Origin: Favolaschia claudopus
Taxonomy: Eukaryota > Basidiomycota > Agaricomycetes > Agaricales > Mycenaceae
Length of the DNA: 64,000 bases
Direction: 5' to 3'
Assembly (NCBI GenBank): GCA_037176885.1
Contig: JAWWNJ010000010.1
Coordinates: 1-64,000, forward strand
Positions 1 through 12,130 of the stretch are shown piece after piece. Below the pieces are notes generated by a model. That model had not been told where the DNA came from. It did no database searches and saw only the letters and a program-made list of their open reading frames with translations. Every line of letters starts with the position of its first letter. The stretch's first letter is position 1. The position numbers and the translations under genes are program-made.

Positions 1-190
1 GTGCGACTTGTTATAAGTATTGCGCATTTGTTCTTACTGCGAAGATTCTGGGAGGATTCGTGTTGGGCCTAATTCCAGCTGTTGGGCGTAATTCCCTAGA
101 TTCTGGAGGCGTTTTTCATGTGTTGGGCCTAATTCCCTCCCACACTGTCGTTGTTGGCGTAATTCCACTCGTTTGGGGACCCTTTTGAAA

Positions 191-226
191 GGAATTAGGG
201 GCCTAATTCCCCGTTACCGTAGCTAG
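191..226 (+). other. Helitron-like 3' terminus, hairpin TAGG/GG
   Basis: Arms GGAATTAGG (191-199) and CCTAATTCC (202-210) enclose loop GG, followed by a 12-nt spacer (211-222) and CTAG (223-226). Upstream iterons carry CCTAATTCC or CGTAATTCC, matching the 3' arm. Same terminus at 3,944 and 7,660. Confidence 0.7.
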
Positions 227-344
227 GGTGAATCACAATCTTGGGCTAAATTCCCTCCCACGGTGTCGACCTTGGGCTGAATTCCCCCCTTTCAGGAGCC
301 TCTTTCACGGAATCCGTCAACGGATTCCCCATTACCGTAGCTAG
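227..344 (+). repeat. Array A tail-only mini-module (118 bp)
   Basis: This module is almost nothing but a terminus: two or three ATTCC-ending iterons, the conserved CTCCCACGGTGTCG box, a hairpin and CTAG. It recurs at 3,945-4,062 and 7,661-7,778. It suggests that the terminus can exist as a unit without an element body. Confidence 0.85.
309..344 (+). other. Helitron-like 3' terminus, hairpin CCGT/CA
   Basis: Arms GGAATCCGT and ACGGATTCC enclose loop CA; a 12-nt spacer (329-340) precedes CTAG. Its iterons (CTAAATTCC, CTGAATTCC) do not match the arm, so this type breaks the iteron-hairpin correspondence. Confidence 0.65.
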
Positions 345-1702
345 GCTTTGCTCCATTACAAGGCATTGACTCTGGCTGTTGGTAGATGGGCTCAACCGTG
401 TCCATCTGGCTGGTTCAACACAGTGTTGTATTGTATTGACTCAATCGAACATCATAAGGCTCTGGTTGTATTCGGCACCATTCTGGCCTTATAATGGTTG
501 CTTAGCCTGTGAATCTATGCGTCTGTTCATTGTGATGACCCTAGTCATTGTGGTCCCTGGCCTTATAGTTGTCAGTCTGAAGCTCTTCCCTCACTCCGGT
601 GACCTTGGTTTCCTTGACGTTCTAGCGGGCAGCTATGAGCGGCTAGTTCGCCAACGTCTTGCTGCATACCGGTGTTAACCCGTGCACTGCCTTGCTGGAT
701 TGTGTGCTCTTTGATTTCCTTTCCGAAGCTGCCGAAAAAAATTTTGGATTTTGGTGGATTCCGTCGGGGGAGTGGGGTCGCTAACCTTAACGTCCATGCT
801 GTTGAGTTGTCGCCAACCTTAACGTCTCTGCTCCGGTGTTGCCTTGCTGGATTCCGTACAGCTTCGATCGGCGTGTTTGGGTTTACGCAGTGTCTATACC
901 CATTGAAGTCGATATCCCTAAACCTTGCCAGGACACCAGAGACCTATAATGAGTGGCTTTCAAGTCCTATCAGTGAGACACATTCAATAGATGCAGTGCA
1001 CTTGTCTCTGCACGCAAATGACCGTATATATTCAACCTGAGTACCTTGACTTAGTTCAATGCGATTGCTGGCAGTGTAGCCTTGTAGCGGCATTCCAACG
1101 CTTCAATTCGAGCCTACAACCAAGGCAATCGGTGCACAATTGACTCTGCTATCAGAGTTCCGGTTTTCGCCGTACGGTTTCCGTTCCAGGCCGTATAGCA
1201 AGTTGACGAGACCTGTCAGGCCTTTTGCGGTGACACTACCATGGTTTGTAAGCCATTTGGGACATATTTGGTTCCAGCAATATTTTCCGCACTGTCCGAC
1301 CGGTGACTATAATAATGATTTTAGCTGGCATTTATTATAAGGGCTGGTGTGCCGTTATAAGAATTCGTTTCAGCAATTGGGTTGGCTGAGAGGGTTTCCT
1401 TTGAGTTGCGTTTATTATAAGGCCTTGCTTTGGGCTATAAGAGTTGAGGTTGTTTCGTTGGTTTCTTATAGTCGGTTGCCAGTTGTTATAAGTATTGCGC
1501 ATTTGTTTCTACTCTGCAAATTGTGGGAGAATTCGCGTTGCTCCTGATTCCAGCTGTTGCTCCTAATTCCCTAGATTCTGGAGGCGTTTTTCATGTGTTG
1601 CCCCTAATTCCCTCCCACGCTGTCGTTGTTGCCCGTAATTCCACTGGTTTGAGGACCCTTTGGCAGGGAATTAGGCCCCTAATTCCCGGGGAAGATAGCT
1701 AG
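345..1702 (+). repeat. Array A module of 1,358 bp
   Basis: A body with several TTATAA-like boxes is followed by iterons such as TTGCTCCTAATTCC and TTGCCCCTAATTCC and a hairpin ending in CCTAATTCC. Other copies lie at 4,063-5,419 and 7,779-9,136. The segment from about 600 is clearly related to the X/X' modules of Array B (same GACGTTCTAGCGGGCAGCT and CTAACCTTAACGTCC stretches). Confidence 0.85.
1667..1702 (+). other. Helitron-like 3' terminus, hairpin TAGG/CC
   Basis: Arms GGAATTAGG and CCTAATTCC enclose loop CC; spacer 1,687-1,698; CTAG 1,699-1,702. Iterons CCTGATTCC, CCTAATTCC (twice) and CGTAATTCC match the 3' arm closely. Confidence 0.7.
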
Positions 1703-1709
1703 ATTAATA

Positions 1710-1745
1710 GGAATTCGGTGCCAAATTCCCTGTGATCGTAGCCAG
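1710..1745 (+). other. Decayed terminus, CCAG instead of CTAG
   Basis: GGAATTCGG and CCAAATTCC (one mismatch in the stem) enclose loop TG, followed by a 12-nt spacer and CCAG (1,742-1,745). Geometry is preserved but the terminal tetranucleotide is mutated. Related fossil sites open every Y module of Array B, for example 17,047-17,082. Confidence 0.6.
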
Positions 1746-3149
1746 AAAATACTCAGGTCTTTGCACTACTCGAGGCCTTTGACCGTGCTCGATTGTGCTC
1801 GCTATATCCCACCCTTATAGGCCTATTCCATCGCTTCAAATCAAGCCTACAACCATGGTAATTGGTGCCCAACTGCCAAAGCTATCGTGATTTCGGTTGG
1901 AATGCCGAATGACCGATCTGCATATATGTCGCTGTTGAGACCTATGAGTTGATGGTTGGAGACTCAAAACGCAGCCTTTGAAGGCCAGTAGTTGTGCCGG
2001 CTATGGGACATCTCCGTTCCTTATAGCGGCTAAGACGGATGTAGTTGCGGCAATACAAGTTGGCTTGGTGCGGGGTCGTTTTGTAGAAATCAAAACTGCA
2101 AGGCAAACAGTTGCTGCTCTGACTCAAGGTGGCCTGATGGGTAGAGCACTCCGAATGTGTTCAACAGGGTCAGACTGGGTTGATTGGCTGCTATAAGGCT
2201 CTGTGGTGTACCGTACTTGGTAATGTATTGTTGGCCGTCGTGTTATACACCTGAGTACGTCCTTCCGTTGACTCGGTGCCCCGCCATTTCCTTTACGTTC
2301 TAGCGGGCAGCTGTGAGCGGCTAGTTCGCCAATGTCTTGCTGGATTGCGTCATCTAACCCGTGCATTGCCTTGCTGGATTGCTTGGACCGCGGTTTCCTT
2401 TCCGAAGCTGCCGAAAAAATTTTGGATTTTGGTGGATTCCGTCGGGGGAGTGGGACCACTAACCTTAACGTCCATGTTGTGGTGTTGTCGCAAACCTTAA
2501 CGTCCGTGCTTGAGGGTTGCCTTGTGTATTCCGTATGGCTTCGAACACAGTGTTTGACCGAGTCGTAAATGTCAGGTGACCTGCGACTCGAGGCCGGATG
2601 ACATGATCTTATAGTCCTGCTCAAACGCTTCAATTCGAGCCTATACCCAAGCCAATCGGTGCTCAATTGATTGTTCTAGTCAGGATTCGGTCCAAGCTGT
2701 ACGATTTCCATTCAAGTCAATATAGCACGTCAACGGGACCTGTTCGGGTGTTTGCGGTGACACTAGGCTGATTCCCAGGCTATTTGGCACCCTTTTGGTT
2801 TCCACTATTTTTTCCCGATGCCTTGAGTCGGCTGTTCAATCGCATTTCTTATAAGCCTTTGCTCTGGCTTATAATTTTTTTTGGCAGTGAGTCGCAATTC
2901 TTATAAGGCCTGGCCGGTGACTATAATTTTTTCCACATCCATTAGAAGGGCTTGGGGTCGTCTATAAGTTTCTGTGCACATTTTCGAGTTGGCTCTCGGA
3001 TTTTTGGTGGATTCCAGCAGGTGGCGTGAATTCCAGTAGGTGGTGCGGATTCCGCCAAATCTGAGGGCATTTTCACAAAGGTGGCATGGATTCCCTCCCA
3101 CGCTGCCAAAGGTGGTGTGGATTCCAATGGTTTCGGACACCTGTTTTAC

Positions 3150-3185
3150 GGAATTCAGGCCTGAATTCCCCATTACCGTAGCTAG
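3150..3185 (+). other. Helitron-like 3' terminus, hairpin TCAG/GC
   Basis: GGAATTCAG and CTGAATTCC enclose GC, making a perfect 20-bp palindrome; spacer 3,170-3,181; CTAG 3,182-3,185. One iteron reads GTGAATTCC and the others TGGATTCC or CGGATTCC, only a partial match to the arm. The terminus recurs at 6,901 and 10,618. Confidence 0.7.
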
Positions 3186-3944
3186 GCCTATCAGTGAGAC
3201 GTATTCACTCGTAGCCATGCACTTGTGTCTGAACGCAAATGACTGTATATATTCAACGTGTCCTAGTACTTGAGTCCCTTGATGCGGTTCGATAAGGTCG
3301 ATCATAGCAGACCCTTGTAGCGCTATCCAAACGCTTCAATTCCAGCCTACAAGCAAGGCAATCGGTGCACAATTGACTCCGCTATCAGAGTTTCGGTTTC
3401 CGCCCTACGGTTTCCGTTCGAGCCCATATAGCACGCCAATGACACCTGTCAGGCCATTTGTGGTGACACTACCATAGTTTGTAGACCATTTGGGACATAT
3501 TTGGTTCCAAGAATATTTTTCTGCACTGTCATTATAGCGTCCAACCGGTGACTATAATAATGATTTTGGTTGGCATTTATTATAAGGGCTCGTGTGCCGT
3601 TATAAGAATTCGTTTGAGCAATTCGGTTGGCTGAGAGGGTTTCCTTTGAGTTGCGTTTATTATAAGCCCTTGCTTTGGGCTATAAGAGTCGAGTTTCATT
3701 TCGTTTCTTTTAGTCGGGTGCGACTTGTTATAAGTATTGCGCATTTGTTCTTACTGCGAAGATTCTGGGAGGATTCGTGTTGGGCCTAATTCCAGCTGTT
3801 GGGCGTAATTCCCTAGATTCTGGAGGCGTTTTTCATGTGTTGGGCCTAATTCCCTCCCACACTGTCGTTGTTGGGCGTAATTCCACTCGTTTGGGGACCC
3901 TTTTGAAAGGAATTAGGGGCCTAATTCCCCGTTACCGTAGCTAG
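3186..3944 (+). repeat. Array A module of ~758 bp
   Basis: The module begins with GCCTATCAGTGAGACG, an internal part of the larger modules, so it is a 5'-truncated relative. It ends with a GGGCCTAATTCC iteron tail. The second full copy is 6,902-7,660; positions 1-226 are the 3' end of a copy cut by the window. Confidence 0.85.
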
Positions 3945-6900
3945 GGTGAATCACAATCTTGGGCTAAATTCCCTCCCACGGTGTCGACCTTGGGCTGAAT
4001 TCCCCCCTTTCAGGAGCCTCTTTCACGGAATCCGTCAACGGATTCCCCATTACCGTAGCTAGGCTTTGCTCCATTACAAGGCATTGACTCTGGCTGTTGG
4101 TAGATGGGCTCAACCGTGTCCATCTGGCTGGTTCAACACAGTGTTGTATTGTATTGACTCAATCGAACATCATAAGGCTCTGGTTGTATTCGGCACCATT
4201 CTGGCCTTATAATGGTTGCTTAGCCTGTGAATCTATGCGTCTGTTCATTGTGATGACCCTAGTCATTGTGGTCCCTGGCCTTATAGTTGTCAGTCTGAAG
4301 CTCTTCCCTCACTCCGGTGACCTTGGTTTCCTTGACGTTCTAGCGGGCAGCTATGAGCGGCTAGTTCGCCAACGTCTTGCTGCATACCGGTGTTAACCCG
4401 TGCACTGCCTTGCTGGATTGTGTGCTCTTTGATTTCCTTTCCGAAGCTGCCGAAAAAATTTTGGATTTTGGTGGATTCCGTCGGGGGAGTGGGGTCGCTA
4501 ACCTTAACGTCCATGCTGTTGAGTTGTCGCCAACCTTAACGTCTCTGCTCCGGTGTTGCCTTGCTGGATTCCGTACAGCTTCGATCGGCGTGTTTGGGTT
4601 TACGCAGTGTCTATACCCATTGAAGTCGATATCCCTAAACCTTGCCAGGACACCAGAGACCTATAATGAGTGGCTTTCAAGTCCTATCAGTGAGACACAT
4701 TCAATAGATGCAGTGCACTTGTCTCTGCACGCAAATGACCGTATATATTCAACCTGAGTACCTTGACTTAGTTCAATGCGATTGCTGGCAGTGTAGCCTT
4801 GTAGCGGCATTCCAACGCTTCAATTCGAGCCTACAACCAAGGCAATCGGTGCACAATTGACTCTGCTATCAGAGTTCCGGTTTTCGCCGTACGGTTTCCG
4901 TTCCAGGCCGTATAGCAAGTTGACGAGACCTGTCAGGCCTTTTGCGGTGACACTACCATGGTTTGTAAGCCATTTGGGACATATTTGGTTCCAGCAATAT
5001 TTTCCGCACTGTCCGACCGGTGACTATAATAATGATTTTAGCTGGCATTTATTATAAGGGCTGGTGTGCCGTTATAAGAATTCGTTTCAGCAATTGGGTT
5101 GGCTGAGAGGGTTTCCTTTGAGTTGCGTTTATTATAAGGCCTTGCTTTGGGCTATAAGAGTTGAGGTTGTTTCGTTGGTTTCTTATAGTCGGTTGCCAGT
5201 TGTTATAAGTATTGCGCATTTGTTTCTACTCTGCAAATTGTGGGAGAATTCGCGTTGCTCCTGATTCCAGCTGTTGCTCCTAATTCCCTAGATTCTGGAG
5301 GCGTTTTTCATGTGTTGCCCCTAATTCCCTCCCACGCTGTCGTTGTTGCCCGTAATTCCACTGGTTTGAGGACCCTTTGGCAGGGAATTAGGCCCCTAAT
5401 TCCCGGGGAAGATAGCTAGATTAATAGGAATTCGGTGCCAAATTCCCTGTGATCGTAGCCAGAAAATACTCAGGTCTTTGCACTACTCGAGGCCTTTGAC
5501 CGTGCTCGATTGTGCTCGCTATATCCCACCCTTATAGGCCTATTCCATCGCTTCAAATCAAGCCTACAACCATGGTAATTGGTGCCCAACTGCCAAAGCT
5601 ATCGTGATTTCGGTTGGAATGCCGAATGACCGATCTGCATATATGTCGCTGTTGAGACCTATGAGTTGATGGTTGGAGACTCAAACGCAGCCTTTGAAGG
5701 CCAGTAGTTGTGCCGGCTATGGGACATCTCCGTTCCTTATAGCGGCTAAGACGGATGTAGTTGCGGCAATACAAGTTGGCTTGGTGCGGGGTCGTTTTGT
5801 AGAAATCAAAACTGCAAGGCAAACAGTTGCTGCTCTGACTCAAGGTGGCCTGATGGGTAGAGCACTCCGAATGTGTTCAACAGGGTCAGACTGGGTTGAT
5901 TGGCTGCTATAAGGCTCTGTGGTGTACCGTACTTGGTAATGTATTGTTGGCCGTCGTGTTATACACCTGAGTACGTCCTTCCGTTGACTCGGTGCCCCGC
6001 CATTTCCTTTACGTTCTAGCGGGCAGCTGTGAGCGGCTAGTTCGCCAATGTCTTGCTGGATTGCGTCATCTAACCCGTGCATTGCCTTGCTGGATTGCTT
6101 GGACCGCGGTTTCCTTTCCGAAGCTGCCGAAAAAATTTTGGATTTTGGTGGATTCCGTCGGGGGAGTGGGACCACTAACCTTAACGTCCATGTTGTGGTG
6201 TTGTCGCAAACCTTAACGTCCGTGCTTGAGGGTTGCCTTGTGTATTCCGTATGGCTTCGAACACAGTGTTTGACCGAGTCGTAAATGTCAGGTGACCTGC
6301 GACTCGAGGCCGGATGACATGATCTTATAGTCCTGCTCAAACGCTTCAATTCGAGCCTATACCCAAGCCAATCGGTGCTCAATTGATTGTTCTAGTCAGG
6401 ATTCGGTCCAAGCTGTACGATTTCCATTCAAGTCAATATAGCACGTCAACGGGACCTGTTCGGGTGTTTGCGGTGACACTAGGCTGATTCCCAGGCTATT
6501 TGGCACCCTTTTGGTTTCCACTATTTTTTCCCGATGCCTTGAGTCGGCTGTTCAATCGCATTTCTTATAAGCCTTTGCTCTGGCTTATAATTTTTTTTGG
6601 CAGTGAGTCGCAATTCTTATAAGGCCTGGCCGGTGACTATAATTTTTTCCACATCCATTAGAAGGGCTTGGGGTCGTCTATAAGTTTCTGTGCACATTTT
6701 CGAGTTGGCTCTCGGATTTTTGGTGGATTCCAGCAGGTGGCGTGAATTCCAGTAGGTGGTGCGGATTCCGCCAAATCTGAGGGCATTTTCACAAAGGTGG
6801 CATGGATTCCCTCCCACGCTGCCAAAGGTGGTGTGGATTCCAATGGTTTCGGACACCTGTTTTACGGAATTCAGGCCTGAATTCCCCATTACCGTAGCTA

Positions 6901-9900
6901 GGCCTATCAGTGAGACGTATTCACTCGTAGCCATGCACTTGTGTCTGAACGCAAATGACTGTATATATTCAACGTGTCCTAGTACTTGAGTCCCTTGATG
7001 CGGTTCGATAAGGTCGATCATAGCAGACCCTTGTAGCGCTATCCAAACGCTTCAATTCCAGCCTACAAGCAAGGCAATCGGTGCACAATTGACTCCGCTA
7101 TCAGAGTTTCGGTTTCCGCCCTACGGTTTCCGTTCGAGCCCATATAGCACGCCAATGACACCTGTCAGGCCATTTGTGGTGACACTACCATAGTTTGTAG
7201 ACCATTTGGGACATATTTGGTTCCAAGAATATTTTTCTGCACTGTCATTATAGCGTCCAACCGGTGACTATAATAATGATTTTGGTTGGCATTTATTATA
7301 AGGGCTCGTGTGCCGTTATAAGAATTCGTTTGAGCAATTCGGTTGGCTGAGAGGGTTTCCTTTGAGTTGCGTTTATTATAAGCCCTTGCTTTGGGCTATA
7401 AGAGTCGAGTTTCATTTCGTTTCTTTTAGTCGGGTGCGACTTGTTATAAGTATTGCGCATTTGTTCTTACTGCGAAGATTCTGGGAGGATTCGTGTTGGG
7501 CCTAATTCCAGCTGTTGGGCGTAATTCCCTAGATTCTGGAGGCGTTTTTCATGTGTTGGGCCTAATTCCCTCCCACGCTGTCGTTGTTGGGCGTAATTCC
7601 ACTCGTTTGGGGACCCTTTTGAAAGGAATTAGGGGCCTAATTCCCCGTTACCGTAGCTAGGGTGAATCACAATCTTGGGCTAAATTCCCTCCCACGGTGT
7701 CGACCTTGGGCTGAATTCCCCCCTTTCAGGAGCCTCTTTCACGGAATCCGTCAACGGATTCCCCATTACCGTAGCTAGGCTTTGCTCCATTACAAGGCAT
7801 TGACTCTGGCTGTTGGTAGATGGGCTCAACCGTGTCCATCTGGCTGGTTCAACACAGTGTTGTATTGTATTGACTCAATCGAACATCATAAGGCTCTGGT
7901 TGTATTCGGCACCATTCTGGCCTTATAATGGTTGCTTAGCCTGTGAATCTATGCGTCTGTTCATTGTGATGACCCTAGTCATTGTGGTCCCTGGCCTTAT
8001 AGTTGTCAGTCTGAAGCTCTTCCCTCACTCCGGTGACCCTTGGTTTCCTTGACGTTCTAGCGGGCAGCTATGAGCGGCTAGTTCGCCAACGTCTTGCTGC
8101 ATACCGGTGTTAACCCGTGCACTGCCTTGCTGGATTGTGTGCTCTTTGATTTCCTTTCCGAAGCTGCCGAAAAAATTTTGGATTTTGGTGGATTCCGTCG
8201 GGGGAGTGGGGTCGCTAACCTTAACGTCCATGCTGTTGAGTTGTCGCCAACCTTAACGTCTCTGCTCCGGTGTTGCCTTGCTGGATTCCGTACAGCTTCG
8301 ATCGGCGTGTTTGGGTTTACGCAGTGTCTATACCCATTGAAGTCGATATCCCTAAACCTTGCCAGGACACCAGAGACCTATAATGAGTGGCTTTCAAGTC
8401 CTATCAGTGAGACACATTCAATAGATGCAGTGCACTTGTCTCTGCACGCAAATGACCGTATATATTCAACCTGAGTACCTTGACTTAGTTCAATGCGATT
8501 GCTGGCAGTGTAGCCTTGTAGCGGCATTCCAACGCTTCAATTCGAGCCTACAACCAAGGCAATCGGTGCACAATTGACTCTGCTATCAGAGTTCCGGTTT
8601 TCGCCGTACGGTTTCCGTTCCAGGCCGTATAGCAAGTTGACGAGACCTGTCAGGCCTTTTGCGGTGACACTACCATGGTTTGTAAGCCATTTGGGACATA
8701 TTTGGTTCCAGCAATATTTTCCGCACTGTCCGACCGGTGACTATAATAATGATTTTAGCTGGCATTTATTATAAGGGCTGGTGTGCCGTTATAAGAATTC
8801 GTTTCAGCAATTGGGTTGGCTGAGAGGGTTTCCTTTGAGTTGCGTTTATTATAAGGCCTTGCTTTGGGCTATAAGAGTTGAGGTTGTTTCGTTGGTTTCT
8901 TATAGTCGGTTGCCAGTTGTTATAAGTATTGCGCATTTGTTTCTACTCTGCAAATTGTGGGAGAATTCGCGTTGCTCCTGATTCCAGCTGTTGCTCCTAA
9001 TTCCCTAGATTCTGGAGGCGTTTTTCATGTGTTGCCCCTAATTCCCTCCCACGCTGTCGTTGTTGCCCGTAATTCCACTGGTTTGAGGACCCTTTGGCAG
9101 GGAATTAGGCCCCTAATTCCCGGGGAAGATAGCTAGATTAATAGGAATTCGGTGCCAAATTCCCTGTGATCGTAGCCAGAAAATACTCAGGTCTTTGCAC
9201 TACTCGAGGCCTTTGACCGTGCTCGATTGTGCTCGCTATATCCCACCCTTATAGGCCTATTCCATCGCTTCAAATCAAGCCTACAACCATGGTAATTGGT
9301 GCCCAACTGCCAAAGCTATCGTGATTTCGGTTGGAATGCCGAATGACCGATCTGCATATATGTCGCTGTTGAGACCTATGAGTTGATGGTTGGAGACTCA
9401 AACGCAGCCTTTGAAGGCCAGTAGTTGTGCCGGCTATGGGACATCTCCGTTCCTTATAGCGGCTAAGACGGATGTAGTTGCGGCAATACAAGTTGGCTTG
9501 GTGCGGGGTCGTTTTGTAGAAATCAAAACTGCAAGGCAAACAGTTGCTGCTCTGACTCAAGGTGGCCTGATGGGTAGAGCACTCCGAATGTGTTCAACAG
9601 GGTCAGACTGGGTTGATTGGCTGCTATAAGGCTCTGTGGTGTACCGTACTTGGTAATGTATTGTTGGCCGTCGTGTTATACACCTGAGTACGTCCTTCCG
9701 TTGACTCGGTGCCCCGCCATTTCCTTTACGTTCTAGCGGGCAGCTGTGAGCGGCTAGTTCGCCAATGTCTTGCTGGATTGCGTCATCTAACCCGTGCATT
9801 GCCTTGCTGGATTGCTTGGACCGCGGTTTCCTTTCCGAAGCTGCCGAAAAAATTTTGGATTTTGGTGGATTCCGTCGGGGGAGTGGGACCACTAACCTTA

Positions 9901-10618
9901 ACGTCCATGTTGTGGTGTTGTCGCAAACCTTAACGTCCGTGCTTGAGGGTTGCCTTGTGTATTCCGTATGGCTTCGAACACAGTGTTTGACCGAGTCGTA
10001 AATGTCAGGTGACCTGCGACTCGAGGCCGGATGACATGATCTTATAGTCCTGCTCAAACGCTTCAATTCGAGCCTATACCCAAGCCAATCGGTGCTCAAT
10101 TGATTGTTCTAGTCAGGATTCGGTCCAAGCTGTACGATTTCCATTCAAGTCAATATAGCACGTCAACGGGACCTGTTCGGGTGTTTGCGGTGACACTAGG
10201 CTGATTCCCAGGCTATTTGGCACCCTTTTGGTTTCCACTATTTTTTCCCGATGCCTTGAGTCGGCTGTTCAATCGCATTTCTTATAAGCCTTTGCTCTGG
10301 CTTATAATTTTTTTTGGCAGTGAGTCGCAATTCTTATAAGGCCTGGCCGGTGACTATAATTTTTTCCACATCCATTAGAAGGGCTTGGGGTCGTCTATAA
10401 GTTTCTGTGCACATTTTCGAGTTGGCTCTCGGATTTTTGGTGGATTCCAGCAGGTGGCGTGAATTCCAGTAGGTGGTGCGGATTCCGCCAAATCTGAGGG
10501 CATTTTCACAAAGGTGGCATGGATTCCCTCCCACGCTGCCAAAGGTGGTGTGGATTCCAATGGTTTCGGACACCTGTTTTACGGAATTCAGGCCTGAATT
10601 CCCCATTACCGTAGCTAG

Positions 10619-11499
10619 TCACCGCGGGCGTTCGCTCGAAGCGGTTCGGTGGGAGGCTGGAAAAGTGGAGGCACGGTTAGGACCGGTAAGGGTGAACTTG
10701 GAGGATAACATACGATCTGTGACATCTGAGAAGGCTTGGAGTGGGTTGCAGGTTCAAACGAAGAGGGTTGGAGCGAGTAGACTCACAGAGGGAAATATGA
10801 AAGTGAAATCACTGAGCGGGAGAGCGTAGCGATCTGTAGCACGCGTTGAGGTGAAGTGGGGATCGAAATCTGCGCGTTCGACATACAGAAGCAAGGCCAA
10901 AATGCTTCGGGGGCGCTGTGTTCTACCGATGTTCAGGTAGGTTTGAGAGTGAAGGAGGGGAAGGAGAGAGAGAGGGAAAGGAACGAAGGGACGAAAGAGG
11001 AGAACGTGAGAGGGTAACTAGGTTGAAATAAGTATCAGTGATGCTGCATAGATGGGACGACTGATGGCTGGTATTCAGAGAGCGCCATCGTCTAAATAGA
11101 CCTGTAATCGATAAGGACACGCGGATGCGCGGGGATTGATGTAGGGTTGCGGGTGACAGGGAGGTTGGCGGGGCTTGAAGGTCAAGTCAAGTGGCATTGT
11201 TCGATGCCGCGGGGATCTGCACGGGATTTTATCTGGCGAGTGGGCACCTCTAAATAACGTGGGGAGAGCCGGGTGAGTCAGTGACACGGCCTTGGCTCTT
11301 TCACGGAAAGCAGAGAGGTCCCACTGAAAATGGGACGTCTGCATCGTGAGATGCCTGTCATGGAAAGAAAGGAAGTAAAAAAACAGGGGATGGCGCGTGG
11401 GAGTCGAACCGGCCGCTGCCGTGCCGGGAAGAATGTGGGAATCCACTGCCGACAAAAAAAAAAAAAAAAAAAAAAAGCTGATGCTGATGCCATTACGCC
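10619..11499. other. Non-repetitive spacer, no gene recognised
   Basis: Single-copy DNA between Array A and the minisatellites. Purine-rich runs (AGGAGAGAGAGAG near 10,960) are present. Open frames on both strands lack start context, splice signals or recognisable motifs. Confidence 0.6.
11454..11476. repeat. Poly(A) tract of 23
   Basis: An uninterrupted run of 23 A. On the opposite strand the neighbouring sequence carries a GGTTCGACTCC (tRNA B-box-like) word and a T7 run, but no complete tRNA or SINE could be built from it. Confidence 0.85.
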
Positions 11500-11736
11500 C
11501 TCGAAATGCGAGATGGATGAAAATAACCTGGTTCCCGTCAAAATAGAAGTTGTACCCATCGAAATGCGAGAGCAACCCGTGGAAATGGACCGCGTCTACG
11601 CGTGGGTGTGAGGTGTTGGCGGGCAAACACGGAGTTCGAGGTGGCAGCATCGTGATTGCTTTTGGGGACGAGGGAACCCTAAATACAGAAGCCGACACGC
11701 GAAAATGCACCTCTCCGCATCAAGACAAAATGGCTG
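11500..11736. repeat. Degenerate lead-in to the CCGT-AAAT minisatellites
   Basis: Diverged copies of the CCCGTCAAAAT / CCCATCGAAATGCG motif appear at irregular spacing. They look like decayed edge copies of the ordered arrays that follow. Confidence 0.5.
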
Positions 11737-12130
11737 CCCGTCAAAATGAGACCCCTCCCGTCGAAATGAAGGGTCTCCCCGTCAGAATTAAACAACTACC
11801 CGTGGAAATGGACCTGTGCCCGTGGAAATGAGACCCCTCCCGTCGAAATGAAGGGTCTCCCCGTCAGAATTAAACAACTACCCGTGGAAATGGACCTGTG
11901 CCCGTCAAAATGAGACCCCTCCCGTCGAAATGAAGGGTCTCCCCGTCAGAATTAAACAACTACCCGTGGAAATGGACCTGTGCCCGTCAAAATGAGACCC
12001 CTCCCGTCGAAATGAAGGGTCTCCCCGTCAGAATTAAACAACTACCCGTGGAAATGGACCTGTGCCCGTCAAAATGAGACCCCTCCCGTCGAAATGAAGG
12101 GTCTCCCCGTCAGAATTAAACAACTACCGG
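11737..12130. repeat. 82-bp minisatellite, about 4.8 copies
   Basis: Units start with CCCGTCAAAATGAGACC at 11,737, 11,819, 11,901, 11,983 and 12,065 (exact 82-bp spacing). Each unit contains four internal CCGT(C/G)(A/G)AAT words about 20 bp apart, so the 82-bp unit is itself a tetramer of a ~20-bp repeat. Confidence 0.9.

Larger units (their letters stand above)
1703..3185 (+). repeat. Array A module of 1,483 bp
   Basis: The module starts with a decayed 43-bp terminus (1,703-1,745), continues with a body related to Array B module Y, and ends with a TGGATTCC/TGAATTCC-type iteron tail. Other copies lie at 5,420-6,901 and 9,137-10,618. The last one forms the right end of Array A. Confidence 0.85.
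1..10618. repeat. Array A: ~3,717-bp composite tandem repeat, 2.86 copies
   Basis: The sequence repeats with a period of 3,716-3,718 bp; copies differ by only a few single-base changes (for example one G missing near position 157 and one extra A near 738), so the amplification is recent or kept homogeneous. Each unit holds four modules (about 758, 118, 1,358 and 1,483 bp), every one ending in hairpin + 12 nt + CTAG. The left edge is cut by the window. The right edge stops exactly at CTAG (10,615-10,618) and unrelated sequence starts with T at 10,619. No credible protein gene is present: the open frames are short, lie on both strands and are broken between related modules. Confidence 0.95.

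Noticed and set aside
2124..2666. 180-codon minus-strand frame in Array A
   Set aside because: It spans repeat sequence with an open frame on the other strand as well, low-information composition, and is not conserved in Array B relatives.
11396..11455. tRNA or SINE next to the poly(A) tract
   Set aside because: A B-box-like GGTTCGACTCC followed by a T run exists on the minus strand, but the T stem is poor, no A box or anticodon arm could be found, and the poly(A) lies on the wrong side for a SINE read in that direction.
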